64,000 bases of DNA from Fluviicola taffensis DSM 16823 (GTDB lineage Bacteria; Bacteroidota; Bacteroidia; Flavobacteriales_D; Crocinitomicaceae): the NCBI RefSeq assembly GCF_000194605.1, contig NC_015321.1, forward strand, positions 1,302,001 to 1,366,000, written 5' to 3'. Position numbers and translations under genes: made by a program. The notes below the pieces were generated by a model. The model saw only the letters and a list, made by a program, of their open reading frames with translations, searched no databases and was not told the origin of the DNA. Position 1 is the stretch's first letter. Every line of letters starts with the position of its first letter. Positions 30,201 through 37,486 of this stretch are shown here, in pieces.

Positions 30201-30600
30201 GAGTTAAAGCTCCTTGCGTAAATCCGAAATCACGGTTTCCTTTGATATAAATAGGTCGACCTTCTCTTGTCTTAACAACGATGCTTGCATACGCATTTCC
30301 ATCGTAATAAGTGGAAGCATACCAAGTTGCAACACCTGGAGTAACATTCTCCGGTTTCACAACGTAAGGAATAGCTTTCGTAACAGGAGCCTCACAAGCC
30401 GCAACTGTAGCAGCTGCAACACTGAATCCTAAGAATTTCAAGAAGTCACGACGTGCCGTAGATGTTTCAGCAAGTTGATCATCACCCAAGAATTCGTCAA
30501 CAGAAACAGACGGTGAAAACTCACGATCTCTTGACTCAACGAATGCAGGTGTTTCATGCAATTCATCAAGACCTTTCCAATATTTTTTTGACATAGCCAT
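27292..30600 (-). CDS. actB: Alternative complex III, Fe-S / molybdopterin-oxidoreductase-like subunit ActB
   Basis: A 1102-residue fusion of a molybdopterin-oxidoreductase-like domain (residues ~90-770) and a ferredoxin-like domain. A twin-arginine region ARRDFLKFLGFSVAAA (Arg50-Arg51) followed by Cys69 suggests Tat export and lipid anchoring. Cluster motifs in the last ~300 residues include CFGCGVCIVACQ, CQQCNHAPCETVCP, CANNCPY and CSFCV...CSDACPAGA. Known ActB proteins hold Fe-S clusters but no molybdenum cofactor. The start could also be the ATG two codons later (30594). The His-rich end (HHAGHGAHAEKHE) resembles ActC. Confidence 0.95.
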   Translation of the reverse strand: MAMSKKYWKGLDELHETPAFVESRDREFSPSVSVDEFLGDDQLAETSTARRDFLKFLGFSVAAATVAACEAPVTKAIPYVVKPENVTPGVATWYASTYYDGNAYASIVVKTREGRPIYIKGNRDFGFTQGALTPQIVSSVLSLYDNARLKTAQSKGKDISWSTLDDSVKKGLSAVDKTTGKVAFVANSVISPSMQGAIVDLSTSIFGEVKDAAGMPIVHPNFNFIQYDAISYSGMREANLESFGMRAIPDYDFTQAKTIVSIGADFLSTWLLGNAFSADYGKRRNPDGEWMSKHFQFESIMSITGSNADYRGMIKPSEQANVLSYILGKFGVNTGVASALPKEAKAVADAAVKALKASKGMSIVVSGSNNKAIQVLTNKLNSVLGAYGKTLLFDKQLQMFQSEDAKMQKLVSEVIAGKGPDAVFFLGANPVYNLPNGKEFAAALEKVKLSVSLSGYGDETATKCTYIAPDHHALESWMDYNPKAGHYSIAQPTIRPLFDTAPAMESLLVWAGKKHRGGKDSRVAYEYISKNWEVYGFPYQTKYTDFNTYFEMAIHNSCNEDMVIPATPAPAFNEAALGKVSGKFPKAGALEVVLYQKTGIGNGDMAGNPWLQELPDPISKVTWDNYITMSPETMKKDGYATTFDQENGLTLATVKVGNESITLPVYPSPGQAAGTIGIALGYGRGEGNEEIGNAAFVTKEHGGFETDANGNRVTVGKNAFRFLNWENGTYQNNVTGSLTKDGGMYLIAATQIHHTVMSRNSIVKETTLDIYQNEEPGTYNHKHVLHTHEGEVPISEFDLWDAHPVENIGHRWGMTIDLNQCFGCGVCIVACQAENNIPVVGKDEVRRGREMHWLRIDRYFASSEEAAVGTRKDPVLGHLDYVESEIPTANPAVVHMPMMCQQCNHAPCETVCPVAATTHSNEGLNQMTYNRCIGTRYCANNCPYKVRRFNWFNYPSYKKFTEINPAQDDLGRMVLNPDVTVRTRGVMEKCSFCVQKIQTAKLDAKVQNRTVQDREIETACSDACPAGAIIFGDWNDVNSKIRKVSADKRSYQALEEVGVKPNIWYQVKIRNNENADLDKLAAAEHHAGHGAHAEKHESKSNH

Positions 30601-30627
30601 AATCTTTGTTCTACTGTTCTAGATTGA

Positions 30628-31962
30628 TTAATAGTGACATTTAGCACATTCCCAACCACCTAATTCTTTAACCGTTACTTTTTTGTCTGCTAGGTACTTA
30701 TTGTACAATTTTTTATCTTTTAACAAACGGTTATGTATTTCATTGTAATAGTTACTTCCTTTTGAATCCAATGATCCTGAAGAAATTTCTTTCTCAGCGT
30801 GACATTCGATACACCAACCCATTGTCAATGTAGCTTTAGTCAACTGAATGTTATCTGGAACCTTGTTCAATTCAGTTACCGGTTGAACCTTTGCAGTTTC
30901 TTTTTGCTTAGTCATGTCACCATGACATTGCTTACAATCTACCTGACCAGCAACAACGTGTTGTTGGTGATTGAAATAAACGTGATCAGGCAAAACATGC
31001 ACCTTGTTCCAAATAATTTCTTTTGTTTTTCCAGAATAAGATTGAGTTGTTGGATCGTATCCAGCAGCTTCGTAAATATTCGCGATTTTTTCTTGTTGCT
31101 CTGGAGTTGTACCGTTGATTTGTTTGTGACAATTCATACAAACGTTCACTGTAGGAATTCCTGCAGTTTTTCCGTTATCAGCCGAATTGTGACAATACTT
31201 ACAATCAATCCCGTTTTTACCAGCATGAATATCGTGTGGGAATTCAATTGGCTGAGACGGTTGATAATCTTCCAAAACTCCAATTGAATAGAGAGAAAGG
31301 AACAATGAAACAATCAAAGCGAATGTAACAACTAGACCACCCAAACCAACATAACGTTTGTATTTCCAAGCCCAAGCTTTAAACTCCTGACCGAAAGAAA
31401 GATCTTCGTTTACTGCTTGGCCATCGTTTTCTTTTGTTACATTTTTCAATTGACGGCGTACACCACCAACAGCCATAATGATTACAATGAAAACAACTCC
31501 CATCAGAATCCAAACCCATGACAAACCATCCTCTTCTACTTCACCTGCAACAGCGCTACCGCCATCTAATGAAGCACCTGCAACTACTGCTGAAGGATCT
31601 GGCTGAGCATCGATGTAATCAAAAATTGCATCGATATCTTCTTTTTTACCAGCCAAGTCTGGAAAGGTATTCATTGCAGTTGGCTTAACCGCAGAAACTT
31701 GTTTTGCATACGGATCTGAAGCTGCTGCATTATTCCAGTTAGCTACCCACTCGTAGATAGAACCTTCTTTTGCTCCACCATCAGCCCATTTCTTGCGAAC
31801 TTCAAACAGCTTTGGGCCCGTACCATCTTTGTGAGGAGCGTGACATGTGGCACACTTTGACTTAAATAAGGCTTCGCCGTCCGCAGCGAAACTATCAAAT
31901 GCACCAACAACAAAGACTGTTGAAAGAGCACCGATACACCATTGTTTTATACTTCTAAACAT
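30628..31962 (-). CDS. actA: Alternative complex III, multihaem cytochrome c subunit ActA with extra N-terminal haem domain
   Basis: A 444-residue first subunit of the operon. After a signal peptide comes a monohaem cytochrome domain (CATCHAPH) running to residue ~120. Then follow a membrane helix (WVWILMGVVFIVIIM), a second hydrophobic helix near 205-225 and a pentahaem region with CKYCH, CMNCH, CKQCH, CIECH and CAKCH. That makes six CxxCH sites, while the core ActA has five; the added domain appears in other Bacteroidota too. It passes electrons from ActB to ActE and on to ctaC. Confidence 0.93.
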   Translation of the reverse strand: MFRSIKQWCIGALSTVFVVGAFDSFAADGEALFKSKCATCHAPHKDGTGPKLFEVRKKWADGGAKEGSIYEWVANWNNAAASDPYAKQVSAVKPTAMNTFPDLAGKKEDIDAIFDYIDAQPDPSAVVAGASLDGGSAVAGEVEEDGLSWVWILMGVVFIVIIMAVGGVRRQLKNVTKENDGQAVNEDLSFGQEFKAWAWKYKRYVGLGGLVVTFALIVSLFLSLYSIGVLEDYQPSQPIEFPHDIHAGKNGIDCKYCHNSADNGKTAGIPTVNVCMNCHKQINGTTPEQQEKIANIYEAAGYDPTTQSYSGKTKEIIWNKVHVLPDHVYFNHQQHVVAGQVDCKQCHGDMTKQKETAKVQPVTELNKVPDNIQLTKATLTMGWCIECHAEKEISSGSLDSKGSNYYNEIHNRLLKDKKLYNKYLADKKVTVKELGGWECAKCHY

Positions 31963-32031
31963 CTGATTATTAGATATTTTTGTTTTTACAATACATTGTC
32001 AACACTATGTTAACACAGCAATTAACGTTGG

Positions 32032-32073
32032 CAAATTTAGAAGAATAAGGGCATTCAGTGACAGTTTTGTGAC
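32032..32073 (-). promoter_or_regulatory. Candidate promoter and operator of the act-cta operon
   Basis: On the minus strand TAAATTTG (32039-32032) matches the -7 consensus; no good TTG -33 is present. Instead two TGTCAC copies (32073-32068 and 32062-32057) sit 11 bp apart, one helical turn, at the place where -33 would be. This looks like a site for an activator. The leader to actA would be about 65 nt. Confidence 0.4.
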
Positions 32074-32260
32074 AATTTCTGCGCCTGTTTTTTTAATTTA
32101 AAATGATTCTAAATAAGTTTCCGCTTTCACATTTCTTAACAATACGCTAATTTGCTACTACTTACAGTATTTTTTCACTAAAAATAGACACCTATTTGGC
32201 ATGTTATTTTCAGATAGAATCAAACTCTCCCTGTTTAAAAGGAGACTTCAAAAATTCAAT

Positions 32261-32268
32261 TACTTTTG
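32261..32268 (+). promoter_or_regulatory. -7 box of the SPOR gene
   Basis: TACTTTTG is a perfect TAnnTTTG box ending 7 nt before an ATG at 32276 and 16 nt before the ATG at 32285. Because the first possible start at 32201 lies upstream of it, that longer reading is unlikely. Confidence 0.5.
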
Positions 32269-32284
32269 TAAAAATATGTGCGCG

Positions 32285-32677
32285 ATGAAAAAAACGATTA
32301 TCTCTTCTTTATTGGTTTTAATATGCTATTGTGGAAACAGTCAAGTAACCATCGTAAAAGATTCTAGAATTGATGATTTAGTGAAAGCTCAAAGTCAAAT
32401 TATTCCACCTGCAACAACGCAAGAAATCACGGGTTACAGATTGCAATTAGCATTTGATTCCAATAAAAGCTTTATTGATGAATCGCGTGCAAAGTTTGTT
32501 TCGATGTTTCCAAAAGTAGACACGTACGTAGAATTTATTGCACCACACTTCTTCTTGAAAGTAGGTGATTTCAGAACTCAATTAGAAGCTGAAAAAGTAA
32601 AAACGGCTACAGCTGCACAATTCCCAACGGGATTTGTAGTAAAAGAGAAGATTAATCTGCCAAGAATAGACCAATAG
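32285..32677 (+). CDS. Secreted SPOR-domain protein
   Basis: A 130-residue protein. MKKTIISSLLVLICYCGNSQ is a signal peptide, then a short linker and a SPOR-type domain (GYRLQLAFDSNKSFIDESRAKF... PHFFLKVGDFRT...FPTGFVVKEKINLP). SPOR domains bind denuded peptidoglycan glycan strands at division sites. Start choices are 32276 (MCAMKK) or 32285; the latter gives the cleaner signal sequence. The gene is divergent from the act operon and stands alone. Confidence 0.82.
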   Translation: MKKTIISSLLVLICYCGNSQVTIVKDSRIDDLVKAQSQIIPPATTQEITGYRLQLAFDSNKSFIDESRAKFVSMFPKVDTYVEFIAPHFFLKVGDFRTQLEAEKVKTATAAQFPTGFVVKEKINLPRIDQ

Positions 32678-32681
32678 AAAT

Positions 32682-32770
32682 TGTTCAAAGGGTTGAAGGG
32701 GTTCAAAGAGTTCAATTCCATTTCAAACTTTTGAACTTTTGAACTTTTGAACTTTTTAAACTATTGAACC
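32682..32770. repeat. Intergenic repeat, GTTCAAAG arm and TTGAACTT tandem
   Basis: Left: GTTCAAAGGGTTGAAGGG and GTTCAAAGAGTTCAA. Right: three exact tandem copies of TTGAACTT (32731-32754). The two halves are complementary and can fold. The last codons of the flavoprotein gene (stop at 32756) lie within the element. Confidence 0.65.
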
Positions 32771-33931
32771 ACTCAATTGCTTTGCAATTGATTTCCCTGC
32801 AACATATCCAGTGGAAACAGAACCCTGAATCAAATAACCACCTGTTGGCGCATCCCAATCAATCATTTCTCCTGCGACAAATACATTTGGAAATTTATTT
32901 AATTCACCAAATTCTGAAATTTCTTCCGTAGAAACTCCTCCAGCACATGAAATCACCTCATCAATTGGCCTGAAACCTTTTATTCCAATTGAAAATTCCT
33001 TGATTGTCTTTGTCAATTCCTTTGGATTTAAAAAACGCTCTTTGGAAACAAAAGTCTTAATCCAAAAAATAGCTACTTCACCTAATTTTAGTTCTTTCAA
33101 TCCTTGAGATGGATTTTTGGCCTTTTTCAAAATTTCAAACACCTTTTCCTTCGTCATTTGAGGTTTCAAATCGACTTTAAAAGCTGGTTTCTCCATTTTT
33201 CGCAAAGCATCGTTAATTGCATAAGCAGGTTTTCCTTCCACACCGTACTTCGTAATGGTCAAATCACCTGTGCAAGTTTGATTCCCGCAAGTGGTCTGAA
33301 TATTCTTTAGAATTTTTCCATCCAGATTTTCTATCCAGTTTTCATACAAAACCAATCCAGAATTACTTGGTTTAAGCTCATTAATGACAATATTTTTCTT
33401 TTCGAAAATGGGAACCCAAGCTCCATCTGAACCAGTTACGGGCCAAGATTTTCCACCAAGTGCCAAAACAAGGTAATCAAAATCCAATTTTTCTGTTTTG
33501 CCTTCTCTTTCGACCTCAATGTGTTTATCATCAAAGTTCAAAAAACGCGTATTCAACACAAACTCCACTTTCGGAGCAAGAAATTCCTTCCAGGCATTCA
33601 GAACCTGTATCGGTTTGATTTCGTCTGCAGGAAAAATCTTTCCAGAAGAACCCACTTTCGTTTCTATTCCTATTTGTTTCAGGAATTTAATCCAATCCTT
33701 GTTCGTAAACTGTCTGATTACTTGTTTAATCCAATCAGAATCGTACTTTTCCCGAAATTCACTCGGGGTCTCAGAATGTGTGAGGTTAAAGCCTCCGTCT
33801 CCAGCAACCAAGAATTTTCTTCCTACACTGGCTTTCTGGTCCAAGAGTAGAATTTCGCAATCGCTTTTCAACAATTGAGTGGCAGCCATCAATCCTGCTG
33901 GTCCGCCACCAATAATTATGATTCGTTTCAA
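32756..33931 (-). CDS. HI0933/BaiN-like FAD-dependent flavoprotein
   Basis: A 391-residue flavoprotein starting with a Rossmann dinucleotide motif GGGPAGLMAATQLL and, further on, VGRKFLVAGDGGFNLTHSE, typical of the HI0933 family (TIGR03862 type). ALGGKSWPVTGSDG and the C-terminal FAD closure GGYLIQGSVSTGYVAGKSIA are present. The substrate of this group is not firmly known. The gene follows purT by 1 bp, so they are co-transcribed. Its C-terminal residues are read from the adjoining repeat. Confidence 0.88.
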   Translation of the reverse strand: MKRIIIIGGGPAGLMAATQLLKSDCEILLLDQKASVGRKFLVAGDGGFNLTHSETPSEFREKYDSDWIKQVIRQFTNKDWIKFLKQIGIETKVGSSGKIFPADEIKPIQVLNAWKEFLAPKVEFVLNTRFLNFDDKHIEVEREGKTEKLDFDYLVLALGGKSWPVTGSDGAWVPIFEKKNIVINELKPSNSGLVLYENWIENLDGKILKNIQTTCGNQTCTGDLTITKYGVEGKPAYAINDALRKMEKPAFKVDLKPQMTKEKVFEILKKAKNPSQGLKELKLGEVAIFWIKTFVSKERFLNPKELTKTIKEFSIGIKGFRPIDEVISCAGGVSTEEISEFGELNKFPNVFVAGEMIDWDAPTGGYLIQGSVSTGYVAGKSIAKQLSGSIV

Positions 33932-33932
33932 A

Positions 33933-35099
33933 TTAACGGTAATTGATCGTTATTTTTCGTGCTAACTCTTTTGCTTTATCTGTAATCTGTTCGACCTCTT
34001 GATCCCCAGAATACAATACAACTGCCATTCTACGATAAGGTCTTGTGGTTGGTTTACCGAAAATACGAACATCCGATCCTTCTACTTTTAAAACATCTTC
34101 CAATCCTGAAAAAGTTGGAGCGTTCTCTGATTCTTTATTTGCCAAAACAACGGCACTTGCTCCATTTTTCAATGCGGTAATCGATGGAATTGGCAAGCCC
34201 AAAATAGCTCGGGCATGTAATTCAAACTCACTGAAATTTTGCGTTCCAGCCAAAGTAACCATTCCTGTATCATGTGGTCGCGGAGACAGTTCGGAAAAAT
34301 AAGCGCCTTCTTTCGTAATAAAAAATTCCACTCCCCACAAACCAGAACCACCCAATGCTTTGGTCACTTTTGCCGCCATTTCTTGTGCTTCTTTCAAATG
34401 TTCGGAATTCATGGGCATTGGTTGCCAGCTTTCCTGATAATCACCACGTTCTTGGCGGTGACCAATTGGAGCGCAGAACAATGTTTCTCCGTTATTTTGA
34501 GTAACTGTTAACAAGGTGATTTCATAATCAAAAGGAATAAATTCTTCCACGATTACTTCTTTCAAATCGCCACGTGAACCTTCTATTGCGTAAGTCCATG
34601 CTTTTGAAATTTCTTCTTTAGAACGAATAACGGACTGCCCTTTTCCAGAGCTCGACATCAATGGTTTTACCACACAAGGAATTCCAATATCCAAAACAGC
34701 TTTTTCAAACTCCTCACCTGTTTTAGCATACAAGTAATTAGCGGTTTTTACACCCAAATCTTTTGCGGCTAAATCACGAATTGCTTTGCGATTCATCGTA
34801 AAATTGGCAGCTTTTGCAGAAGGAATGACTTGAATTCCCATCTTCTCATACTCGTAAAACCGTTCCGTTCGAATTGCTTCAATTTCAGGAACAATTAAAT
34901 CTGGCTGGTGTTTTGCAACAATCGCATCTAAGGAAACTGCATCCAACATGTTAATCACTTCAAACGAATCTGCAACTTGCATAGCAGGCGCATTTTCATA
35001 ACTATCCACAGCAATAACCGTCTGACCCAACCTTTGAAGGGCGATTACAAGCTCCTTTCCAAGTTCACCAGAGCCTAGAAGTAAAATTTTCTTTTGCAT
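33933..35099 (-). CDS. purT: Formate-dependent phosphoribosylglycinamide formyltransferase
   Basis: A 388-residue ATP-grasp enzyme that uses formate and ATP to formylate GAR in purine synthesis. It begins [20 protein letters not shown]. The ATP-grasp region has [16 protein letters not shown] and [16 protein letters not shown], and metal binding is around [25 protein letters not shown]. An upstream in-frame start at 35144 is possible, but the ATG at 35099 fits the family and sits exactly 4 nt after a perfect -7 box. The flavoprotein gene follows. Confidence 0.95.
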   Translation of the reverse strand: MQKKILLLGSGELGKELVIALQRLGQTVIAVDSYENAPAMQVADSFEVINMLDAVSLDAIVAKHQPDLIVPEIEAIRTERFYEYEKMGIQVIPSAKAANFTMNRKAIRDLAAKDLGVKTANYLYAKTGEEFEKAVLDIGIPCVVKPLMSSSGKGQSVIRSKEEISKAWTYAIEGSRGDLKEVIVEEFIPFDYEITLLTVTQNNGETLFCAPIGHRQERGDYQESWQPMPMNSEHLKEAQEMAAKVTKALGGSGLWGVEFFITKEGAYFSELSPRPHDTGMVTLAGTQNFSEFELHARAILGLPIPSITALKNGASAVVLANKESENAPTFSGLEDVLKVEGSDVRIFGKPTTRPYRRMAVVLYSGDQEVEQITDKAKELARKITINYR

Positions 35100-35103
35100 G
35101 GCA

Positions 35104-35137
35104 CAAAAGTAGTGTAAAGAGTTCAAAATGTTCCAAA
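35104..35137 (-). promoter_or_regulatory. Promoter of purT, leaderless arrangement
   Basis: TTTG (35137-35134), a 22-nt spacer, and TACTTTTG (35111-35104) on the minus strand. The box ends 4 nt before the ATG, so transcription would start at or next to the start codon. Confidence 0.65.
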
Positions 35138-35187
35138 GGTTCAAACAAAGTTCAAAGAGCGTGAGTCAAAAGTTGTTTAAAGAAAAC

Positions 35188-35238
35188 CATTTGAACATTT
35201 GAACATTTGAACATTTGAACATTTGAACATTTGAACAA
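35188..35238. repeat. Tandem 8-bp repeat, five TTGAACAT plus one TTGAACAA
   Basis: Five exact copies of TTGAACAT (35191-35230) and a sixth with one change (35231-35238). Left of it, at 35120-35160, are GTTCAAA units in the opposite sense. It sits between the divergent purT and VTC genes and could change length by slippage. Confidence 0.85.
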
Positions 35239-35295
35239 AAATTAAATAAAATGAACAAACTTTCGCTGTAAAATAACGTCGTATGTAATATTAAC

Positions 35296-35303
35296 TATAT
35301 TTG
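35296..35303 (+). promoter_or_regulatory. -7 box of the VTC-DUF4956 pair
   Basis: A perfect TATATTTG ends 8 nt before the ATG at 35312. No convincing TTG -33 element is visible. The 8-bp tandem repeat ends 58 nt upstream. Confidence 0.5.
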
Positions 35304-35311
35304 AATTAAAC

Positions 35312-36112
35312 ATGAAGGGAAGATTAACCGATTTATTACATACTTACAATGGAATTTCATTGGATGAATTGTCGCGTGCTCCCTTGATGAATCGTGTGGA
35401 TGAAAAATTCGCATTCCCCATCAGTAAACTGGATGATTTTTTGGATGAAATGCGTCCTTATTACGATGTTCTAAATATTGACGGCAAAGTAATTTTTGAT
35501 TATACGAGTCAGTATTTTGACAACTCAAATTACGGTTTTTTTCAAGATCATCACAAAGCAATACCCAATCGATTTAAGGTTCGGATTCGCACTTACCTCG
35601 ACAGCAACAAATCGTATTTGGAAGTAAAAGAAAAAATAAAGGGCAGAACAGATAAAAATCGGATTACTATTGATGGTTTTACATCTGAATTCTCTGAAGA
35701 TCAACTTTTGTTTCTACAAGAACGACTCAGAAAACAACTCGATTTAAAGCCAGTTATGGTGAATAGCTATCGCAGAATTACATTGGTGAATAAAACTGCT
35801 GAAGAACGTTTGACCATTGACTTTGAAATTGTAAATGGAACATTAGACTCAACAAATTCCAAAAATCAAACACTTTCATCGATTGTTATTGCGGAATTGA
35901 AACAACCAAGGCTTGATAGAACTTCTCCATTCTATCAATTAATGAAGCGGGAATTAATTCGTCCTTTTCGCATTTCTAAATTCTGCTTTGGAATGATTGA
36001 TTTATATGACGAAAACCGTCTGAAATCAAACCGATTCAAAGCAAAACTACTTCTTATACAAAAACTAATAAAAAACACATCACATGCTGCTCTCCCACAA
36101 ACCGGATTCTGA
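35312..36112 (+). CDS. VTC-domain protein (polyphosphate polymerase-like)
   Basis: A 266-residue soluble protein of the VTC tunnel-fold family, whose yeast members make polyphosphate from ATP. Family features: NRVDEKFAFP at residues 27-36, the basic strands RFKVRIRTYLD and YLEVKEKIKGRTDKNRI, YRRITLVN, LTIDFEIVNGT and the acidic IAELKQPR. These supply the Arg/Lys and Glu ring lining the tunnel. The gene overlaps the DUF4956 membrane gene by 29 bp; this pairing recurs in bacteria. Polyphosphate synthesis is an inference from fold. Confidence 0.82.
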   Translation: MKGRLTDLLHTYNGISLDELSRAPLMNRVDEKFAFPISKLDDFLDEMRPYYDVLNIDGKVIFDYTSQYFDNSNYGFFQDHHKAIPNRFKVRIRTYLDSNKSYLEVKEKIKGRTDKNRITIDGFTSEFSEDQLLFLQERLRKQLDLKPVMVNSYRRITLVNKTAEERLTIDFEIVNGTLDSTNSKNQTLSSIVIAELKQPRLDRTSPFYQLMKRELIRPFRISKFCFGMIDLYDENRLKSNRFKAKLLLIQKLIKNTSHAALPQTGF

Positions 36113-36749
36113 ATTATTTGGTATTTCTTTTTTCAACGAAGACCTCTATCCTCTGTTGTTCCGAATGAGCGTAAACCTAGTCGTTTTAGTCATTTTGATT
36201 CGTTTCATGTACTATACAAAAGCAAGAAGAAAAGACTACCTTTTCACTTACTTCATGATTGGAATGATTACCTTTTTCTTATGTTTCGGATTGAAAAAAT
36301 TAGACATCGACACTGGAATGGGCTTAGGTTTATTCGCCATCTTTGGAATTCTTCGTTATCGAACAGAAGGCATCGAAATCAAGGAGATGACTTACCTCTT
36401 TTTGGTAATTGGTCTTTCAGTTATCAATGCATTGGCTTCCAATAAAATTTCATTGGCAGAAATGGGAGTAATGAACGGAGCATTGTTATTACTCGTTGCT
36501 GGATTAGAATATTTGTGGTTACTGAAACATGAAACCCGTAAAATCATTGTTTACGATCGAATCGACCTCATCCAACCTGAGAAATACGAAGAAATGGTAT
36601 CTGACGTTCAAAAAAGAACTGGTTTGAAGATCAACCGCATTGAAATTGGTAAGATTGATTTCTTACGCGATGTTGCTCAATTGATGATATTCTATGATGG
36701 AGATATTCAATCATTCGGAACGGGAACTGGACCAAGTGATTCGGAGTAA
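36084..36749 (+). CDS. DUF4956 membrane protein
   Basis: A 221-residue protein with about four to five membrane helices in residues 22-150 and a cytosolic C-terminal domain of ~75 residues (IIVYDRIDLIQPEKYEEMV...). GLGLFAIFGILRYRTEGIEIKEMTYLF is the DUF4956 signature. It starts inside the VTC gene with a 29-bp overlap, which suggests coupled translation and a membrane complex. Function unknown; by analogy with yeast VTC, it could move polyphosphate across the membrane. Confidence 0.82.
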   Translation: MLLSHKPDSELFGISFFNEDLYPLLFRMSVNLVVLVILIRFMYYTKARRKDYLFTYFMIGMITFFLCFGLKKLDIDTGMGLGLFAIFGILRYRTEGIEIKEMTYLFLVIGLSVINALASNKISLAEMGVMNGALLLLVAGLEYLWLLKHETRKIIVYDRIDLIQPEKYEEMVSDVQKRTGLKINRIEIGKIDFLRDVAQLMIFYDGDIQSFGTGTGPSDSE

Positions 36750-36805
36750 TTTCCCTTAAAACACATAAATGAAAGAGGGTTTGCAATGCAGATTCTCTTT
36801 TTTTT

Positions 36806-36904
36806 AACCACATAGAAACAATAGGTCACATAGTTTTAGATTTACAAAACCCATGAAAAATCTAACTTCATGATGCTCTATGTGGTTTATGAACCTATGT
36901 GGTT
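36806..36904. repeat. Inverted repeat with AACCACATAG arms
   Basis: AACCACATAG (36806-36815) pairs with CTATGTGGTT at 36895-36904 and again at 36878-36887. TTAGATTT-type inner arms extend the fold. A partial copy is near 19962. The end of the neighbouring minus-strand gene reads through its right arm. Confidence 0.65.
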
Positions 36905-37396
36905 TTTATTGTTAATCTCCAGTACCAAAGGCAAATCCAATTTTGGATAATACCGCTTCGCAGAATAATTATACAACCACAAATACCAGCTGTTATTAAA
37001 CTTGAAATACGTTTTCAACTCATTACTTGCCAGCCGTACCAATCTCGTCGGATCAGCTTGGTTCCAATCACAGGCAAAGATGACATAGTAAACATCAGGA
37101 AAGCCATCTTTCTCATGACTCAAAAAATTCAAGAAACTACTTTCTTTTGAAACCCGATTGAATTCACTCAGTTCATCAGAAATTTGTCTCGAACTCGCTT
37201 TTCTATCATCAGCATTGAAGGCCGCTAATTGCAGACAATCCAATTCAAAGTGTGACGAAAAATCAGTCAATCCTTCAATAAAACCACCTTCACTGATTAT
37301 TTTTGAAGCCAACAGATCGTATTTAGCAGCTTTGTCGCGAATGAAATTAAGATTTACGGCATCTGAGTTTTTAAAACCTATTCCTATGAATTGCAT
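36887..37396 (-). CDS. Hypothetical protein whose C-terminus comes from a repeat
   Basis: A 169-residue soluble protein starting MQFIGIGFKNSDAVNLNFI. No domain is recognised. Aromatic-rich segments (VYYVIFACDWNQADP, WYLWLYNYSAKRYYP) suggest a compact folded protein. An earlier ATG at 37420 would add eight residues. The last codons (NHIGS then TAA) are read from the AACCACATAG repeat at 36887-36904, so the original end may have been replaced. No partner gene is evident. Confidence 0.6.
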   Translation of the reverse strand: MQFIGIGFKNSDAVNLNFIRDKAAKYDLLASKIISEGGFIEGLTDFSSHFELDCLQLAAFNADDRKASSRQISDELSEFNRVSKESSFLNFLSHEKDGFPDVYYVIFACDWNQADPTRLVRLASNELKTYFKFNNSWYLWLYNYSAKRYYPKLDLPLVLEINNKNHIGS

Positions 37397-37453
37397 AGTT
37401 ATTAAAATTGTCGTTAACAATCACTTGTGAACCAGTAAAACAAAGGGCTGTTT

Positions 37454-37476
37454 GCAATATCGCGAACTTGCAACTT
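37454..37476. repeat. 23-bp dispersed repeat, copy 2
   Basis: GCAATATCGCGAACTTGC followed by AACTT; 22 of 23 bases match 3363-3385. It again lies 10 bp beyond the stop of a minus-strand gene. Confidence 0.6.
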
Positions 37477-37486
37477 TCAATCTACA

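Noticed and set aside
32201-32284. Longer N-terminus for the SPOR protein
   Set aside because: The extension lies upstream of a good -7 box and would hide the signal peptide.
35188-35238. CRISPR array
   Set aside because: The unit is 8 bp with no spacers and no cas genes; it is a simple tandem repeat.
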